Positions 18,501-26,007 of a stretch of 64,000 nucleotides of DNA are shown here, piece by piece (position 1 is the stretch's first letter; every line of letters starts with the position of its first letter). Source of the DNA: Flavobacterium sp. 1 (GTDB lineage Bacteria; Bacteroidota; Bacteroidia; Flavobacteriales; Flavobacteriaceae). The DNA lies in contig NZ_PGER01000001.1 of NCBI RefSeq assembly GCF_002797935.1, positions 1,612,001 through 1,676,000 on the forward strand, in the 5' to 3' direction. The notes below the pieces were generated by a model. It saw only the letters and a program-made list of their open reading frames with translations. It was not told where the DNA came from and ran no database searches. Both the position numbers and the translations under genes were made by a program.

Positions 18501-18743
18501 TTTAGCTTTAATAGAAAATGAACCGCTGGCGTCCGTAGACATAACTTGGTTAGTGCCTTTAAGAGAAACGGTAACCCCAAAAAGCGGCTGGCTATTTGAA
18601 TCTTCTAATACAATTCCAGTAATTTTTTCATCAGGATTTTGAGCGGACGCCAAGCTAAACGAACAAAGCATAACCAGTAAGGCATACTTACTAAAGAGTT
18701 TTTTTGCTTTTACAAAGCGTTGAATTACATGTTTTTCATTCAT
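15543..18743 (-). CDS. susC: SusC/RagA family TonB-dependent oligosaccharide transporter
   Basis: A 1066-residue outer-membrane transporter. Signal peptide at about 1-35 (cleavage near LASAQ). A carboxypeptidase-D-regulatory-like domain lies at about 41-115 (ITGIVLEDSNSQPLFGVTVSLKGT). The SusC signature EEVVVIGYGKVKKKDVTGSI precedes the plug domain (about 130-250, including LYVIDGVIIP). A 22-strand barrel of the usual length follows, ending TFGFNVKLK. It would import PUL oligosaccharides using TonB energy. There is no N-terminal anti-sigma-interacting extension, so ECF-sigma control is not suggested. It is the first gene of the locus. Confidence 0.95.
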   Translation of the reverse strand: MNEKHVIQRFVKAKKLFSKYALLVMLCSFSLASAQNPDEKITGIVLEDSNSQPLFGVTVSLKGTNQVMSTDASGSFSIKAKIGETLVLSYIGFIKQEVKITSGQLTIRLKDDVKALEEVVVIGYGKVKKKDVTGSISSISGAEIVRTSPTTIDQALQGKVAGVVVQQISGQPGGGVSIQIHGISSISGTNSPLYVIDGVIIPNPTNPDPSPGTHFTGTNPLSSINPSEIESIDVLKDASATAIYGAQATNGVIIITTKRGKSGPPQISYEGYFGYQQIPSRMPTVNLQQDATFLNARADVWGFDKRPEFANPKYLGEGTNWQKELFRSAPQSNQSLSINGGDDRTQYLFSLGYFDQEGIALGSDFKRYSVRLNLDNKTTNWLKIGTSIQLANVVENVTSSTAGVISSALGITPDVPVKNNDGTWGGVSNDSGWVTPVVNPVASALINTDTKTRYQIFGNAYAEIQFSKNLSLRNEVSGNYDFNTERQFSPKVTYGKFTTAGETSASYGYNQNINTVIRNYFTYRHDYGTSNINVVFGHEANLNSSAGVSAGRSQFPSNDVQSVSSGNPTTATNGGSFGSGASESYLGRINYNLLDKYLFTVNMRGDGSSNFAKGKRWAATSSVAFAWKIKNEKFLKNVEVVNDLKLRLGYGLTNNQGIPGNTYVTQLTTVANGLSGIAQVQSNLANPNVQWEATQNGNAGLDGTLFNWRLNFSVDVYDRYTDGLLLKVPLPEYSGTATGWSPGTMASPYVNVGSVSNKGIDIRIGTTNINTKNFTWKTDITVSHNVNEVMSLGAGGADASLVSGNSKTVVGKPIGEFYGYVYDGIFATAKDFETHALPADPNTLVPRTISQSGGGIWYGDRMYKDLNGDGIIDYRDQTFLGSPFPKLQFGFNNTFSYKNFDLNIFFSGSVGNKVYNQLAKSQTNPLNNTNYFTGVLDYAQVAMIDPNGSTTDYANYYVTNPNTSVVSLRNDNTNENGRFTNIDLEDGSFIRCKNITLGYNLPKGVLQKVHLASARFYANVSNAFIITKYSGMDPEVGGWNPLQTGYDSGYYPQSRVYTFGFNVKLK

Positions 18744-19105
18744 AATTAATTTGGTTTTTTAGTTAGTTAAAGTGGTTAAAAGTTAAATAATTACTGCTTC
18801 ATTATTTTATTTATATAATATTTTACAAATTCACATTTTTACACCTATAAAATTGCGTTATTAAAAAAATAATGAGCGTGTGTAAAAGTAATTTAAGTTT
18901 AGTTTTGTCATAGGAGACTTATGTATCGAAAACACCCCTTAAATGTTGCATTACAAGGAAATACAATTAAAATAATCCTGATTTCATTCTGGAATACCTT
19001 TTCTGCCACAAAAAGCTAAGGCGATTTTGTAAAATACTGGAGAAGATTTTGAGTTAGATAACTTATGAGGACGTCAATTATGAAATAACTCAACACTTTA
19101 TAAAT
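18744..19105. other. Non-coding region upstream of the PUL
   Basis: A 362-bp AT-rich stretch that should contain the PUL promoter reading leftwards. I could not find a convincing TTG/TAnnTTTG pair on the minus strand. The right part (from about 19000) probably already belongs to the decayed IS3 element. Confidence 0.4.
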
Positions 19106-19579
19106 TTGAAGAGAAAAAAATGGCCTCTGGAATTTAAAATCTGTGCGGTCACAATCAGTAATCAGTACAAAAGCGTACTCATCGTAGCCCAGGAGCTCGG
19201 CATCAGCAAAAACTGTCTCCAACTCCAACATTGGAAAAAACTTTATAAGGACGGAAAACTTACCCTCCAGAAAAATTCAGATTCAGACACAGGCCAGAAA
19301 GAATTACTAAGCTTTAAAAAAAAAAATCAAGGAGATTCAGCTGGAACGGGATATTTTGGAAAAAGGAGGAGGGCTTCTTCTGCAGAAAAGACGGATGCGG
19401 TATCAGTTCATCAGAGAAAATACTGGTAAACTTCCCATTATCAAGATGTGCAAAATTTTCCATGTAAATACCAGCTGCTATTACAGATGGCTGAAAGGAC
19501 TTCCAAACAGCAGAACTGAACGTAAAATATTTATCACATTAGATATTGTAAGAATTTATCTTCTATTTTTGGCTCCCTA
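19106..19579 (+). pseudogene. IS3-family transposase remnant (orfA plus start of orfB), frameshifted and truncated
   Basis: The frame from 19106 encodes an IS3-type OrfA helix-turn-helix start (KKWPLEFKICAV, then LGISKNCLQLQHW). At the 11-A run 19316-19326 the frame is lost. The expected leucine-zipper end (EIQLERDILEKG) continues in the next frame from about 19329, and runs into the beginning of OrfB (RYQFIRENTGKLPI, MCKIFHVNTSCYYRWLKG). Homology stops near 19530 and no DDE catalytic domain follows. The element is therefore dead. The A-run could originally have been a programmed frameshift site, but IS3 slippage normally occurs at the orfA/orfB junction in the other direction. Confidence 0.75.
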
Positions 19580-19618
19580 ATTTAAAACGTCGCCTGGAAC
19601 TTTTATATCCAGGTAGTC

Positions 19619-19901
19619 ATGGAAGATGCAAGATCACTTAACTTTTTTTTGGATTCACTGATCCTAAAAATCAATGAATATAAGACTGAGATTATGTACA
19701 GCGGGAAAACCCTAACTTCGCAAAAGGTTATGGATTGCAATAAACCCAAATATAAACATTACACTAACGAATCCTTGGCAGAGGAAGCAGGTTTTAGCAG
19801 TACACAATGCTTTGCCAATCCATTTTTAGCAAAAACGGGTATGCCTCTTTATTTATGGAAGAACTAAGAAAAAAGCAATCTTAATTGTATCAGCTCTTTA
19901 C
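19619..19901 (+). pseudogene. Fragment of an AraC-type regulator (C-terminal HTH)
   Basis: The frame 19619-19867 ends in a typical second AraC helix-turn-helix: TNESLAEEAGFSSTQCFANPF followed by LAKTGMP. The normal C-terminus (EELRKKQS, stop at 19899-19901) is found in another frame just downstream, so a frameshift lies around 19845-19855. The N-terminal TPR/sensor part is missing. This style of HTH is seen in TPR-AraC hybrid regulators of Flavobacteriia. Whether it was once the regulator of the adjacent PUL cannot be told. Confidence 0.6.
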
Positions 19902-19998
19902 AAAAAACAGATTGACTTTTTCCACCAGATAAAATTAAATCTTCGCCCAATTACAGCAATTTTAACAACAAATCATCCCTGCCCTACCCATAAACTTC

Positions 19999-20006
19999 TA
20001 TTTTTG
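19999..20006 (+). promoter_or_regulatory. Candidate -7 box (TATTTTTG) for the histone H1-like gene
   Basis: TATTTTTG at 19999-20006 matches the Bacteroidota -7 consensus TAnnTTTG, 26 bp before the ATG at 20032. A TTG at the right -33 distance is not present, so confidence is limited. Confidence 0.35.
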
Positions 20007-20031
20007 CAGGCTAATTTAATACGAAAATATC

Positions 20032-20208
20032 ATGAAAGATTTAGTAGCAAAAATCAATGCCGAATTCGAAACATTCAAAACAGAGTCTGAATCACTTATC
20101 GAGAAAGGAACTAAAGCAGCTGGACCAAGAGCGCGTAAATCAACCTTGGAACTGGAAAAACTTTTGAAAGAGTTCAGAAAAGTTTCTGTTGGAGAATCAA
20201 AAAAATAA
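20032..20208 (+). CDS. Histone H1-like small protein
   Basis: A 58-residue protein: starts MKDLVAKINAEFETFK, has KGTKAAGPRARKSTLELEKLL in the middle and ends GESKK. This matches the short histone H1-like proteins of Flavobacteriia, thought to be nucleoid-associated because of eukaryotic H1/Hc1-like lysine-rich sequence. Here the charge is moderate, so DNA binding is plausible but inferred. The gene is intact, with its own -7 box and a strong terminator (20222-20251), standing alone between pseudogenes. Confidence 0.75.
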   Translation: MKDLVAKINAEFETFKTESESLIEKGTKAAGPRARKSTLELEKLLKEFRKVSVGESKK

Positions 20209-20221
20209 GATTTCAATTTAT

Positions 20222-20251
20222 AGCCCTTTCGAATCTGAAAGGGCTTTTTAT
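20222..20251 (+). terminator. Rho-independent terminator of the histone H1-like gene
   Basis: AGCCCTTTC (20222-20230) pairs with GAAAGGGCT (20237-20245), followed by a TTTTTA tract. It lies 14 bp after the stop codon. Confidence 0.85.
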
Positions 20252-20543
20252 TGAACTCACAATCAACTTCTAAAACACAACCCGCAAAGAAACATCCAAA
20301 TCAAAAAATAGAGAATTGAATTGATCTGAGTATATTACATCTGCGGTATTTCGCAGATCATAGCCCGTAATGTTCTTTTGCGACAAGCGTTTTTTGGATC
20401 TAAATTAAGTTTTATTTTTGGATTTACTAAAACATCCCTAATACCAAAACGAACTTTTCATTAAGCCAATTGCCCAAATCCTTGTAGTAGCTGCCAGTAG
20501 TAGCTTTATAGGCTAATTCGTTATTATTCAGGTAAATATTTAT
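20252..20543. other. Non-coding/decayed region
   Basis: No supported gene. A hairpin ATCTGCG/CGCAGAT lies at 20339-20358. On the minus strand a 51-codon frame from about 20575 down to about 20423 (ending NEKFVLVLGMF) is open and could be the tail of a lost gene, but its N-terminal part overlaps the AraC remnant and I do not recognise it. Confidence 0.35.
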
Positions 20544-20982
20544 TTGTCTTATCTTCTTCAACAAATCATAATTTTGCATATAGAAAGATTGCTCAACTAT
20601 TCAGAACGGTATTACAATCGTCAGTTCATCACAAGAGAAAAACCCAATCATCAAATTCTGGAATGTTTAGAAAAAATAGTGAATGACTACTTTAATATTG
20701 ATGATTTGATTTCAAAAGGTTTGCCTACAGTTCTAAACATTGCAGATCAATTAAACGTTTCACCAAAATATTTAAGCAGCTTACTGAAACTATTGATTGG
20801 ACAAAGTACACAACAATACATACACGACAAGTTGATTGAAAAAGCCAAAGAAAAATTATCAACTACTAAATTGACCGTAAGCGAAATTGCTTATGAATTG
20901 GGATTCGAGCATCCGCAATCCTTCAGTAAATTATTTAAAAGTAGAAATGAGCCCTTTAGAATTTAGGGCGAGTTATAATTGA
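20544..20982 (+). pseudogene. AraC-family regulator remnant (5'-truncated, 3' frameshifted) paralogous to the gene at 21867
   Basis: Residues from LLNYSERYYNRQFITRE to SEIAYELGFEHPQSFSKLFK align closely with the C-terminal half of the intact AraC protein at 21867-22784, including IGQSTQQYIHDKLIEKAKEKL. The N-terminal sensor half is absent. Near 20937 the frame shifts: the current frame stops after EPFRI, while the expected ending (VEMSPLEFRASYN, stop 20980-20982) continues in another frame. Two independent lesions make it a pseudogene. It probably reflects an old tandem duplication around the SDR gene. Confidence 0.8.
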
Positions 20983-21073
20983 TTTATTCTTACCAATTTA
21001 ACTACGTAATTTACCAATTCGACTACATCGACCAAGAAATAACAGACGACTTTTGTATTTCATTATAAAAAAA

Positions 21074-21829
21074 ATGAAAATGAAAACAATTGAAAAAAAA
21101 CTTACAGGGAAAGTTGTGGTTATCACTGGAGCAAGTAGCGGAATTGGGGAAGCAATAGCAATAACACTTGCACGGCACGGGGCAAAAGTAGTGTTGGGTT
21201 CTCGTAGAAAAGAAAAATTGGAAATGCTTACAGATCAAATTAAAAAATCAGGCGGTGAAGCTGTATATTCTGTAACCGATGTTAAAAACAAAGAAGACTT
21301 GGCTCAATTAGTTCAAACTGCCGTTGCTACTTATGACAGACTAGATGTAATCATAAACAATGCGGGCATCGCACAACTTAACCGAATTGATGATTTGGAT
21401 ATTGAAGGTTGGGAAAATATGATTGATGTTAATCTGAAAGGTGTTTTGTACGGAATGGCTACTGTAATTCCTATTTTCAAACAACAAAAATCAGGACATA
21501 TCATCAATATTATTTCGACATCTGGACTGAAAATTGCACCTATGCAAGGCGTATATGCAGGAACGAAGAATGCTGTAAGAACCATTACAGAAGCCTTTCG
21601 GCAGGAATCGAACGGGGATATTCGCATTACAGGTATTTCTCCTGGGTTTGTTAAAACCGAATTGGCAGACCATATTAAAAACGACCAAATGAAGTCTGCT
21701 ATTCAAGAAAATATGGAGAAAATGGCAATAAGTCCAATAGCTGTTGCCAATGCCGTGGTCTATGCTATGGAACAACCTCAAGATGTAGAAATTGGAGATA
21801 TAGTAATTCGCCCATCAGTACAAAATTAA
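21074..21829 (+). CDS. Short-chain dehydrogenase/reductase (classical SDR)
   Basis: A 251-residue NAD(P)-dependent oxidoreductase when started at the ATG at 21074; an upstream TTG at 21053 adds seven unlikely residues. The Rossmann motif is VVVITGASSGIGEA, the structural NNAG is in DVIINNAGIAQL, and the catalytic residues are the serine in IISTSGLK and the YAGTK pair (Y and K). It ends without membrane or signal segments, so it is cytoplasmic. Its substrate is unknown. It is followed after 37 bp by an AraC regulator on the same strand, a common arrangement for regulator-controlled SDR genes. Confidence 0.9.
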   Translation: MKMKTIEKKLTGKVVVITGASSGIGEAIAITLARHGAKVVLGSRRKEKLEMLTDQIKKSGGEAVYSVTDVKNKEDLAQLVQTAVATYDRLDVIINNAGIAQLNRIDDLDIEGWENMIDVNLKGVLYGMATVIPIFKQQKSGHIINIISTSGLKIAPMQGVYAGTKNAVRTITEAFRQESNGDIRITGISPGFVKTELADHIKNDQMKSAIQENMEKMAISPIAVANAVVYAMEQPQDVEIGDIVIRPSVQN

Positions 21830-21866
21830 CGTTGCCGATAACCTATTGAAGCTATAATTATATAAA

Positions 21867-22784
21867 ATGAAACAGAATAATTCAAGTCTATTGACTTTTA
21901 AAAGCATCTCGCAATTGATGAGATACCTCAATCAGCCTGCACCTTTGCATCCGCTTATTGCATTGGTAAATTATGATGATGTGGTATTAAACACATTTGA
22001 AAAAGGACAGAAGATTGCTATCGATTTTTATAAAATTTCATTCAAAACAAGTTTTAATGGACAAGTAAAATACGGGCAAGGATATTATGATTTTGAAGAA
22101 GGAGGTTTAGCATTTTTAAAACCAAAACAAATAGTTACTTCTCCCGAAAATGAGAGTAGTTACGAGGGCTATTCGCTTTATATTCATCCCGATTTTATAC
22201 GAAATTATCCGTTAGCGCATATTATTAGTCAATACGGTTTTTTCTCGTATTCTGTTAAAGAGGCACTTTTTCTATCCAGCAAAGAAAAGCAAGTAATAAG
22301 CGACTTGTTTAAAGCCATTGCATCAGAACTTAATACCAATATTGACTCTTATAGTCAGAATGTATTGATAACTCAAATAGAATTGTTGCTCAATTACAGT
22401 AATCGCTTTTATAATCGGCAGTTTATAACCCGAAAGGCGGTAAATAAAGAAATTATTGTTCAATTAGATGAATTGTTGGACAAGTATTTTAGCAATGAAA
22501 CTTCGGTAACGAAAGGTTTGCTAACGGTTCCATTTATTTCAGAACAATTAAATATTTCACAACGCTATTTAAGTGATATGCTGCGTTCCTTAATAGGGCA
22601 AAACACGCAACAATACATACACGGAAAATTAATCGAAAAAGCAAAAGAAAAACTTTCAACCACAAATTTATCCGTTAGCGAAATTGCTTATCAATTGGGC
22701 TTTGAACATTCGCAGTCATTCAGCAAGCTATTTAAAACGAAAACCAATCTTTCTCCTTTAGGATTTAGACAATCGTTTAATTGA
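21867..22784 (+). CDS. AraC-family transcriptional regulator
   Basis: A 305-residue protein. The N-terminal part (about 1-170) is a cupin-like effector region (FKPKQIVTSPENESSYEGYSLYIHPDF). The C-terminal AraC/XylS DNA-binding domain (about 200-303) has two helix-turn-helix units: VPFISEQLNISQRYLSDMLR and LSVSEIAYQLGFEHSQSFSK. It ends with the usual SPLGFR motif. It probably regulates the SDR gene immediately upstream (37-bp gap) and possibly itself. It is the intact paralogue of the remnant at 20544. Confidence 0.92.
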   Translation: MKQNNSSLLTFKSISQLMRYLNQPAPLHPLIALVNYDDVVLNTFEKGQKIAIDFYKISFKTSFNGQVKYGQGYYDFEEGGLAFLKPKQIVTSPENESSYEGYSLYIHPDFIRNYPLAHIISQYGFFSYSVKEALFLSSKEKQVISDLFKAIASELNTNIDSYSQNVLITQIELLLNYSNRFYNRQFITRKAVNKEIIVQLDELLDKYFSNETSVTKGLLTVPFISEQLNISQRYLSDMLRSLIGQNTQQYIHGKLIEKAKEKLSTTNLSVSEIAYQLGFEHSQSFSKLFKTKTNLSPLGFRQSFN

Positions 22785-22825
22785 TGTACAAAAGTCTTTA
22801 CTACCAACAAACACGAATAAACGAA

Positions 22826-23176
22826 TCAAACATTATGCTTTAATGCCCATTGTTTCATTGACAATAAAACGGATCTCAATTCCTCACCACATTCCGTAAG
22901 ACTGTATTCCACGTGAGGCGGAACAACGGGTTTTGCTTCGCGAATAATGAGTTCATCTGCTTCTAATTCTTTTAAATTCTGAATCAACATTTTTTCGGAA
23001 ATAGCAGGAATCGCTTTTTTTATTTCTCCATAACGTTTAGTACCAGTAAGCAAAAAATTGATAATGAGTGGTTTCCAACGCCCACCAATTTTATGTAAGG
23101 TGAATGTAACAGGACATTTAGTAACAATTACTCGTTTGTTAATCTGGTTTGTAGAAGAAATTTTTATAGCAGTCAT
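22826..23176 (-). CDS. HxlR-family winged-helix regulator
   Basis: A 116-residue DNA-binding protein with the diagnostic N-terminal CPVTFTLHKIGGRWKPLII (C21 matches the conserved, often redox-sensitive cysteine). The recognition helix region reads KRYGEIKKAIPAISEKMLIQNLK and the wing ends VEYSLTECG. HxlR proteins often respond to aldehydes, quinones or oxidants and control divergent reductase genes. It is transcribed away from the quinone-oxidoreductase/SDR pair, sharing a 75-bp intergenic region with a palindromic operator candidate. Confidence 0.92.
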   Translation of the reverse strand: MTAIKISSTNQINKRVIVTKCPVTFTLHKIGGRWKPLIINFLLTGTKRYGEIKKAIPAISEKMLIQNLKELEADELIIREAKPVVPPHVEYSLTECGEELRSVLLSMKQWALKHNV

Positions 23177-23195
23177 TATACCTACTTTAGGGTGT

Positions 23196-23217
23196 GTACT
23201 TGTATTAAAGAAAGTAC
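23196..23217. promoter_or_regulatory. Candidate HxlR operator (GTACTT-N10-AAGTAC)
   Basis: GTACTT at 23196-23201 and AAGTAC at 23212-23217 form a perfect inverted repeat with a 10-bp spacer, in the shared upstream region of hxlR and the oxidoreductase. It overlaps the -33 element of the rightward promoter and lies beside the putative leftward -7 box, so a bound dimer could control both directions. Confidence 0.55.
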
Positions 23218-23230
23218 AAATATACCTTTG
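23200..23230 (+). promoter_or_regulatory. Promoter of the quinone-oxidoreductase/SDR operon
   Basis: TTG at 23200-23202, a 20-bp spacer, and TACCTTTG at 23223-23230 match the Bacteroidota housekeeping consensus. The ATG follows at 23252. On the opposite strand CAAATATA (23217-23224) gives TATATTTG, a candidate -7 box for hxlR, so the divergent promoters overlap. Confidence 0.6.
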
Positions 23231-23251
23231 TCTTCTAAATAAAAAAACAAA

Positions 23252-24268
23252 ATGGAAAAATTAATGACGGCTATTTGCCTAACAAACAACAACAGTGTTA
23301 AACTGCAAGAAGTTTCAAAACCTGAAAACGCAGAAACAGGACATATAATAATAAAAATGGAGGCTTGCGGAATCAATGCAGGAGATACTGCTTTTATTAG
23401 TGGAGCTTTCCCTCCAGGATCTATACCACTAAGCCAACACAATATATGCGGTGTGTCAGGTGTGGGAACTGTTATTGCAGTTGGCGAGGGAGTTCCATCG
23501 GCATACAAAGGAAAGAAAGTTACCATTTATCGCTCCTTAAAATTTAGTGATAATAATATTGGTACTTGGTGCGAATACGCTCATTTACCCTATCAACATT
23601 GTGTTATCCTTCCAGATAATGCGGATATGGAGGACTATTCGGGTTCATTAGTAAATATAATTACACCTTATGCTTTCTTAAAACAAATTATCGAAGAAGA
23701 GCACAAAGGAATCATTTGCACAGCAGGAAATTCGGCAACTGGAATAGCAATGTTAGGCATTTGCATTGCCAATAACTTTCCGATAATTTCAATAGCAAGA
23801 ACGCAAAATGCTAAAAAAGAATTGGAAGAATTGGGTGCAAAAAATATCATTATGCAAACAGATGATGATTTCAAACTACAATTAAAAGAATTGTCGCAAC
23901 AATTAGCAACTACAGCAGTTTTTGATGGTGTTGGTGGTGAAATTTTAAATCAAATAATCGATGTGTTACCATTCAATTCTACGATTTATTCTTATGGTTA
24001 TCTTGGTGGAAAAACACCTTTGACACTTCATACTAGCCTACTGATGAAAGGTATTACTATTAAAGGTTTTGGCAATTTCAGAACTAAAACAGTACAGAAT
24101 ACCGAACTTTTAGAAAAAGCATTAATTGATATTTCTGAAATTATCGGAATGCCACATTTTAAAACCAAAGTAGGGAAGAAATTTAGGTTTGAAGACATTA
24201 ACGATGCGCTTGTTTATTCTTCAACAGCAGGTGGAAAAGCGGTACTATATCCATTTACAGTAGAATAA
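23252..24268 (+). CDS. Zinc-independent medium-chain dehydrogenase (quinone oxidoreductase-like)
   Basis: A 338-residue MDR-superfamily protein. The N-terminal GroES-like fold contains VKLQEVSKPENAETGHIIIKMEACGINAGD. The Rossmann nucleotide-binding domain has ICTAGNSATGIAMLGICIA and AVFDGVGGEIL. The zinc-binding residues of alcohol dehydrogenases are not evident, as in NADPH:quinone oxidoreductases and enoyl reductases. It would reduce quinones or reactive enones/aldehydes. It heads an operon with the following SDR and is probably controlled by the divergent HxlR protein. Confidence 0.85.
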   Translation: MEKLMTAICLTNNNSVKLQEVSKPENAETGHIIIKMEACGINAGDTAFISGAFPPGSIPLSQHNICGVSGVGTVIAVGEGVPSAYKGKKVTIYRSLKFSDNNIGTWCEYAHLPYQHCVILPDNADMEDYSGSLVNIITPYAFLKQIIEEEHKGIICTAGNSATGIAMLGICIANNFPIISIARTQNAKKELEELGAKNIIMQTDDDFKLQLKELSQQLATTAVFDGVGGEILNQIIDVLPFNSTIYSYGYLGGKTPLTLHTSLLMKGITIKGFGNFRTKTVQNTELLEKALIDISEIIGMPHFKTKVGKKFRFEDINDALVYSSTAGGKAVLYPFTVE

Positions 24269-24295
24269 TTTTTAAAACTTAAAAATCAAATAAAA

Positions 24296-25018
24296 ATGAA
24301 ATTATCAAACAATAAAATTTTAATTACAGGCGGAGCAAGTGGTATTGGCTTGGGATTAACTGAAAAATTTATTCAAGAAAATAATACGGTTATAATTTGT
24401 GGAAGACGTGAGGACATATTAAAAGATGTTGCTAACAAGTTTCCGTCTGTGATCACAAAAATATGTGATTTGTCAATTGAAACCGACAGAATCGAATTGT
24501 ATAATTGGATTTCAGAAAATCATAATAACTTAAATGTACTGGTAAACAATGCAGGAATTCAAAATTGGATGAGCATTTCAGATAATGATTTTTACCAAAA
24601 GGCAAATAATGAAATCACCACTAATGTATTAGCTCCAATTCATTTGACAACACTTTTCTTAAATTTAAAATCAATGAATACTATTATTAATGTTACCTCT
24701 GGCTTGGCATTTGTTCAGTTTTCAAAAGTTCCTGTTTACTGTGCTACAAAAGCCTTTTTCCATTCCTTTACGATGTCTTTAAGATATATGTTAAAATCAA
24801 AAAATATTGAAGTAATCGAAATCATTCCGCCAGCTTTAAGTACAGATTTAGGAGGAATCGGTTTACACGATGGGCATCCATCTGTAGGCGATTTTGTGGA
24901 ATCAGTATTCGAACAGTTGAAAGAAGGAAAGAGTGAACTAACCTTTGGGTTAAGCGATGTAATGGCAAATTCTAATCCACAAGAATTGAAAGAAACTTTT
25001 AATCGGATGAATCCATAA
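24296..25018 (+). CDS. Short-chain dehydrogenase (DltE-like SDR)
   Basis: A 240-residue cytoplasmic SDR. The cofactor motif is ILITGGASGIGLGL, then LVNNAGIQNW, INVTSGLAF with the catalytic serine, and VYCATKAF with the Y-x3-K pair. The C-terminal half resembles the DltE subgroup. It begins 27 bp after the quinone oxidoreductase stop, so the two are one transcript, probably under HxlR control. The substrate is unknown. Confidence 0.88.
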   Translation: MKLSNNKILITGGASGIGLGLTEKFIQENNTVIICGRREDILKDVANKFPSVITKICDLSIETDRIELYNWISENHNNLNVLVNNAGIQNWMSISDNDFYQKANNEITTNVLAPIHLTTLFLNLKSMNTIINVTSGLAFVQFSKVPVYCATKAFFHSFTMSLRYMLKSKNIEVIEIIPPALSTDLGGIGLHDGHPSVGDFVESVFEQLKEGKSELTFGLSDVMANSNPQELKETFNRMNP

Positions 25019-25492
25019 GTAAATATGTTTTGACATAGAGTTTCCAAAATCAATAAATAAAGTTTAGAATAATATGAATCTAAAAACTAGTATTATACTT
25101 TGCTTTCGAAGGATTTATGGCTTGAAATAGGTAATTATTAAGCAGACTGATTTATTTTTTCACTCCAGTAAGCCAAGAAGCTATTTAGAAGTTTGGAAAA
25201 AACGGTCAAACTGACCATCTCTTTCCTGTTTTAATTGACCAGTACAAATTAGTAATCAATATATTTTTAAATGCCCATTTATTGCATTTAAAATCAAAAT
25301 ATTAGAATTAAATTATCACTTATAAAATGCTTTAAAATTTAATGGTCACTACAAATTAGAATTAGATGATCAATGGCATCGGAATTTGCAGATTATGAGA
25401 TTAATTGAATAAAAAAACTACAGCAAAAGTACTATATTAAGGTTTGAGTGTCTAAATATTTTTAAATAATTAAGGCTAAATTTTCGAATAAA

Positions 25493-25524
25493 AAACCTCC
25501 AAAATCAAATGACCTTGGAGGTTT
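25493..25524. terminator. Bidirectional rho-independent terminator
   Basis: AAACCTCCAA (25493-25502) pairs perfectly with TTGGAGGTTT (25515-25524). It lies directly after the 3' end of the tRNA-like fragment when read on the minus strand, where a T-run follows. It could also stop transcripts arriving from the SDR operon on the plus strand. Confidence 0.75.
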
Positions 25525-25532
25525 GTAATTTT

Positions 25533-25567
25533 TGGCGTGCGATAAGGAGTTCGAACCACTGCTCTCA
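25533..25567 (-). pseudogene. 3'-terminal fragment of a tRNA gene (possible attachment-site scar)
   Basis: Read on the minus strand this segment contains GGTTCGAAC (T-loop) and ends in ATCGCACGCCA, the form of a tRNA acceptor strand plus CCA. It is followed by a perfect terminator. The T-stem pairs poorly, and no D-arm, anticodon arm or 5' acceptor strand is found on the upstream side, so it is not a functional tRNA. tRNA 3' ends are the usual targets of tyrosine-recombinase elements. Confidence 0.5.
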
Positions 25568-25918
25568 TATAATTAAACAACTTAAAGAAGGTATTTAGAA
25601 ATATTATAAAGTATTACAAAAATTGATACATTTGCACCAACCACTGGGTTAATGTGTTCTTAAAAAAGATATTCCCACAGATTGACAAAATGCTGTCATT
25701 CAATTGAAATAATGGATAAAGGTTTATTTGTTTTTATTTCATTTTATTTTATTTTGTTCAGATCGGTACCTTATTTGTACCTAAAGACCTGTAAACCTCA
25801 GTAAACACAGGGCTGTTAATTTCTGCATCGGAAAATCACACCAAAATTAAATGGGTTCGACTGTCGAACACCTAAAATCAATTTAAGAACAATATTTTTC
25901 ACTTTAATCAGTTGAATT

Positions 25919-25939
25919 CCTCGAGGCTCTGCCTCGGGG
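25919..25939. repeat. REP-like GC-rich hairpin, copy 1
   Basis: CCTCGAGGC and GCCTCGGGG form a nine-pair stem (one G-T) around a TCT loop. A related, partly decayed copy sharing GGCTCTGCCTCGGGGT lies at 26008-26028. Confidence 0.5.
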
Positions 25940-26007
25940 TTACAGAGGAAAGTTTGAAAACCTTAGGTTTTCATAAAACTAAAAATTTACTTTCTTCCGA
26001 TTGATAC

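Noticed and set aside
20016..20216. Minus-strand 66-residue frame
   Set aside because: It is antisense to the histone H1-like gene at 20032-20208, which has a recognisable product, a -7 box and a terminator.
25533..25567. Functional tRNA gene
   Set aside because: Only the T-loop and acceptor 3' strand can be seen; the T-stem is mispaired and the remaining arms are missing.
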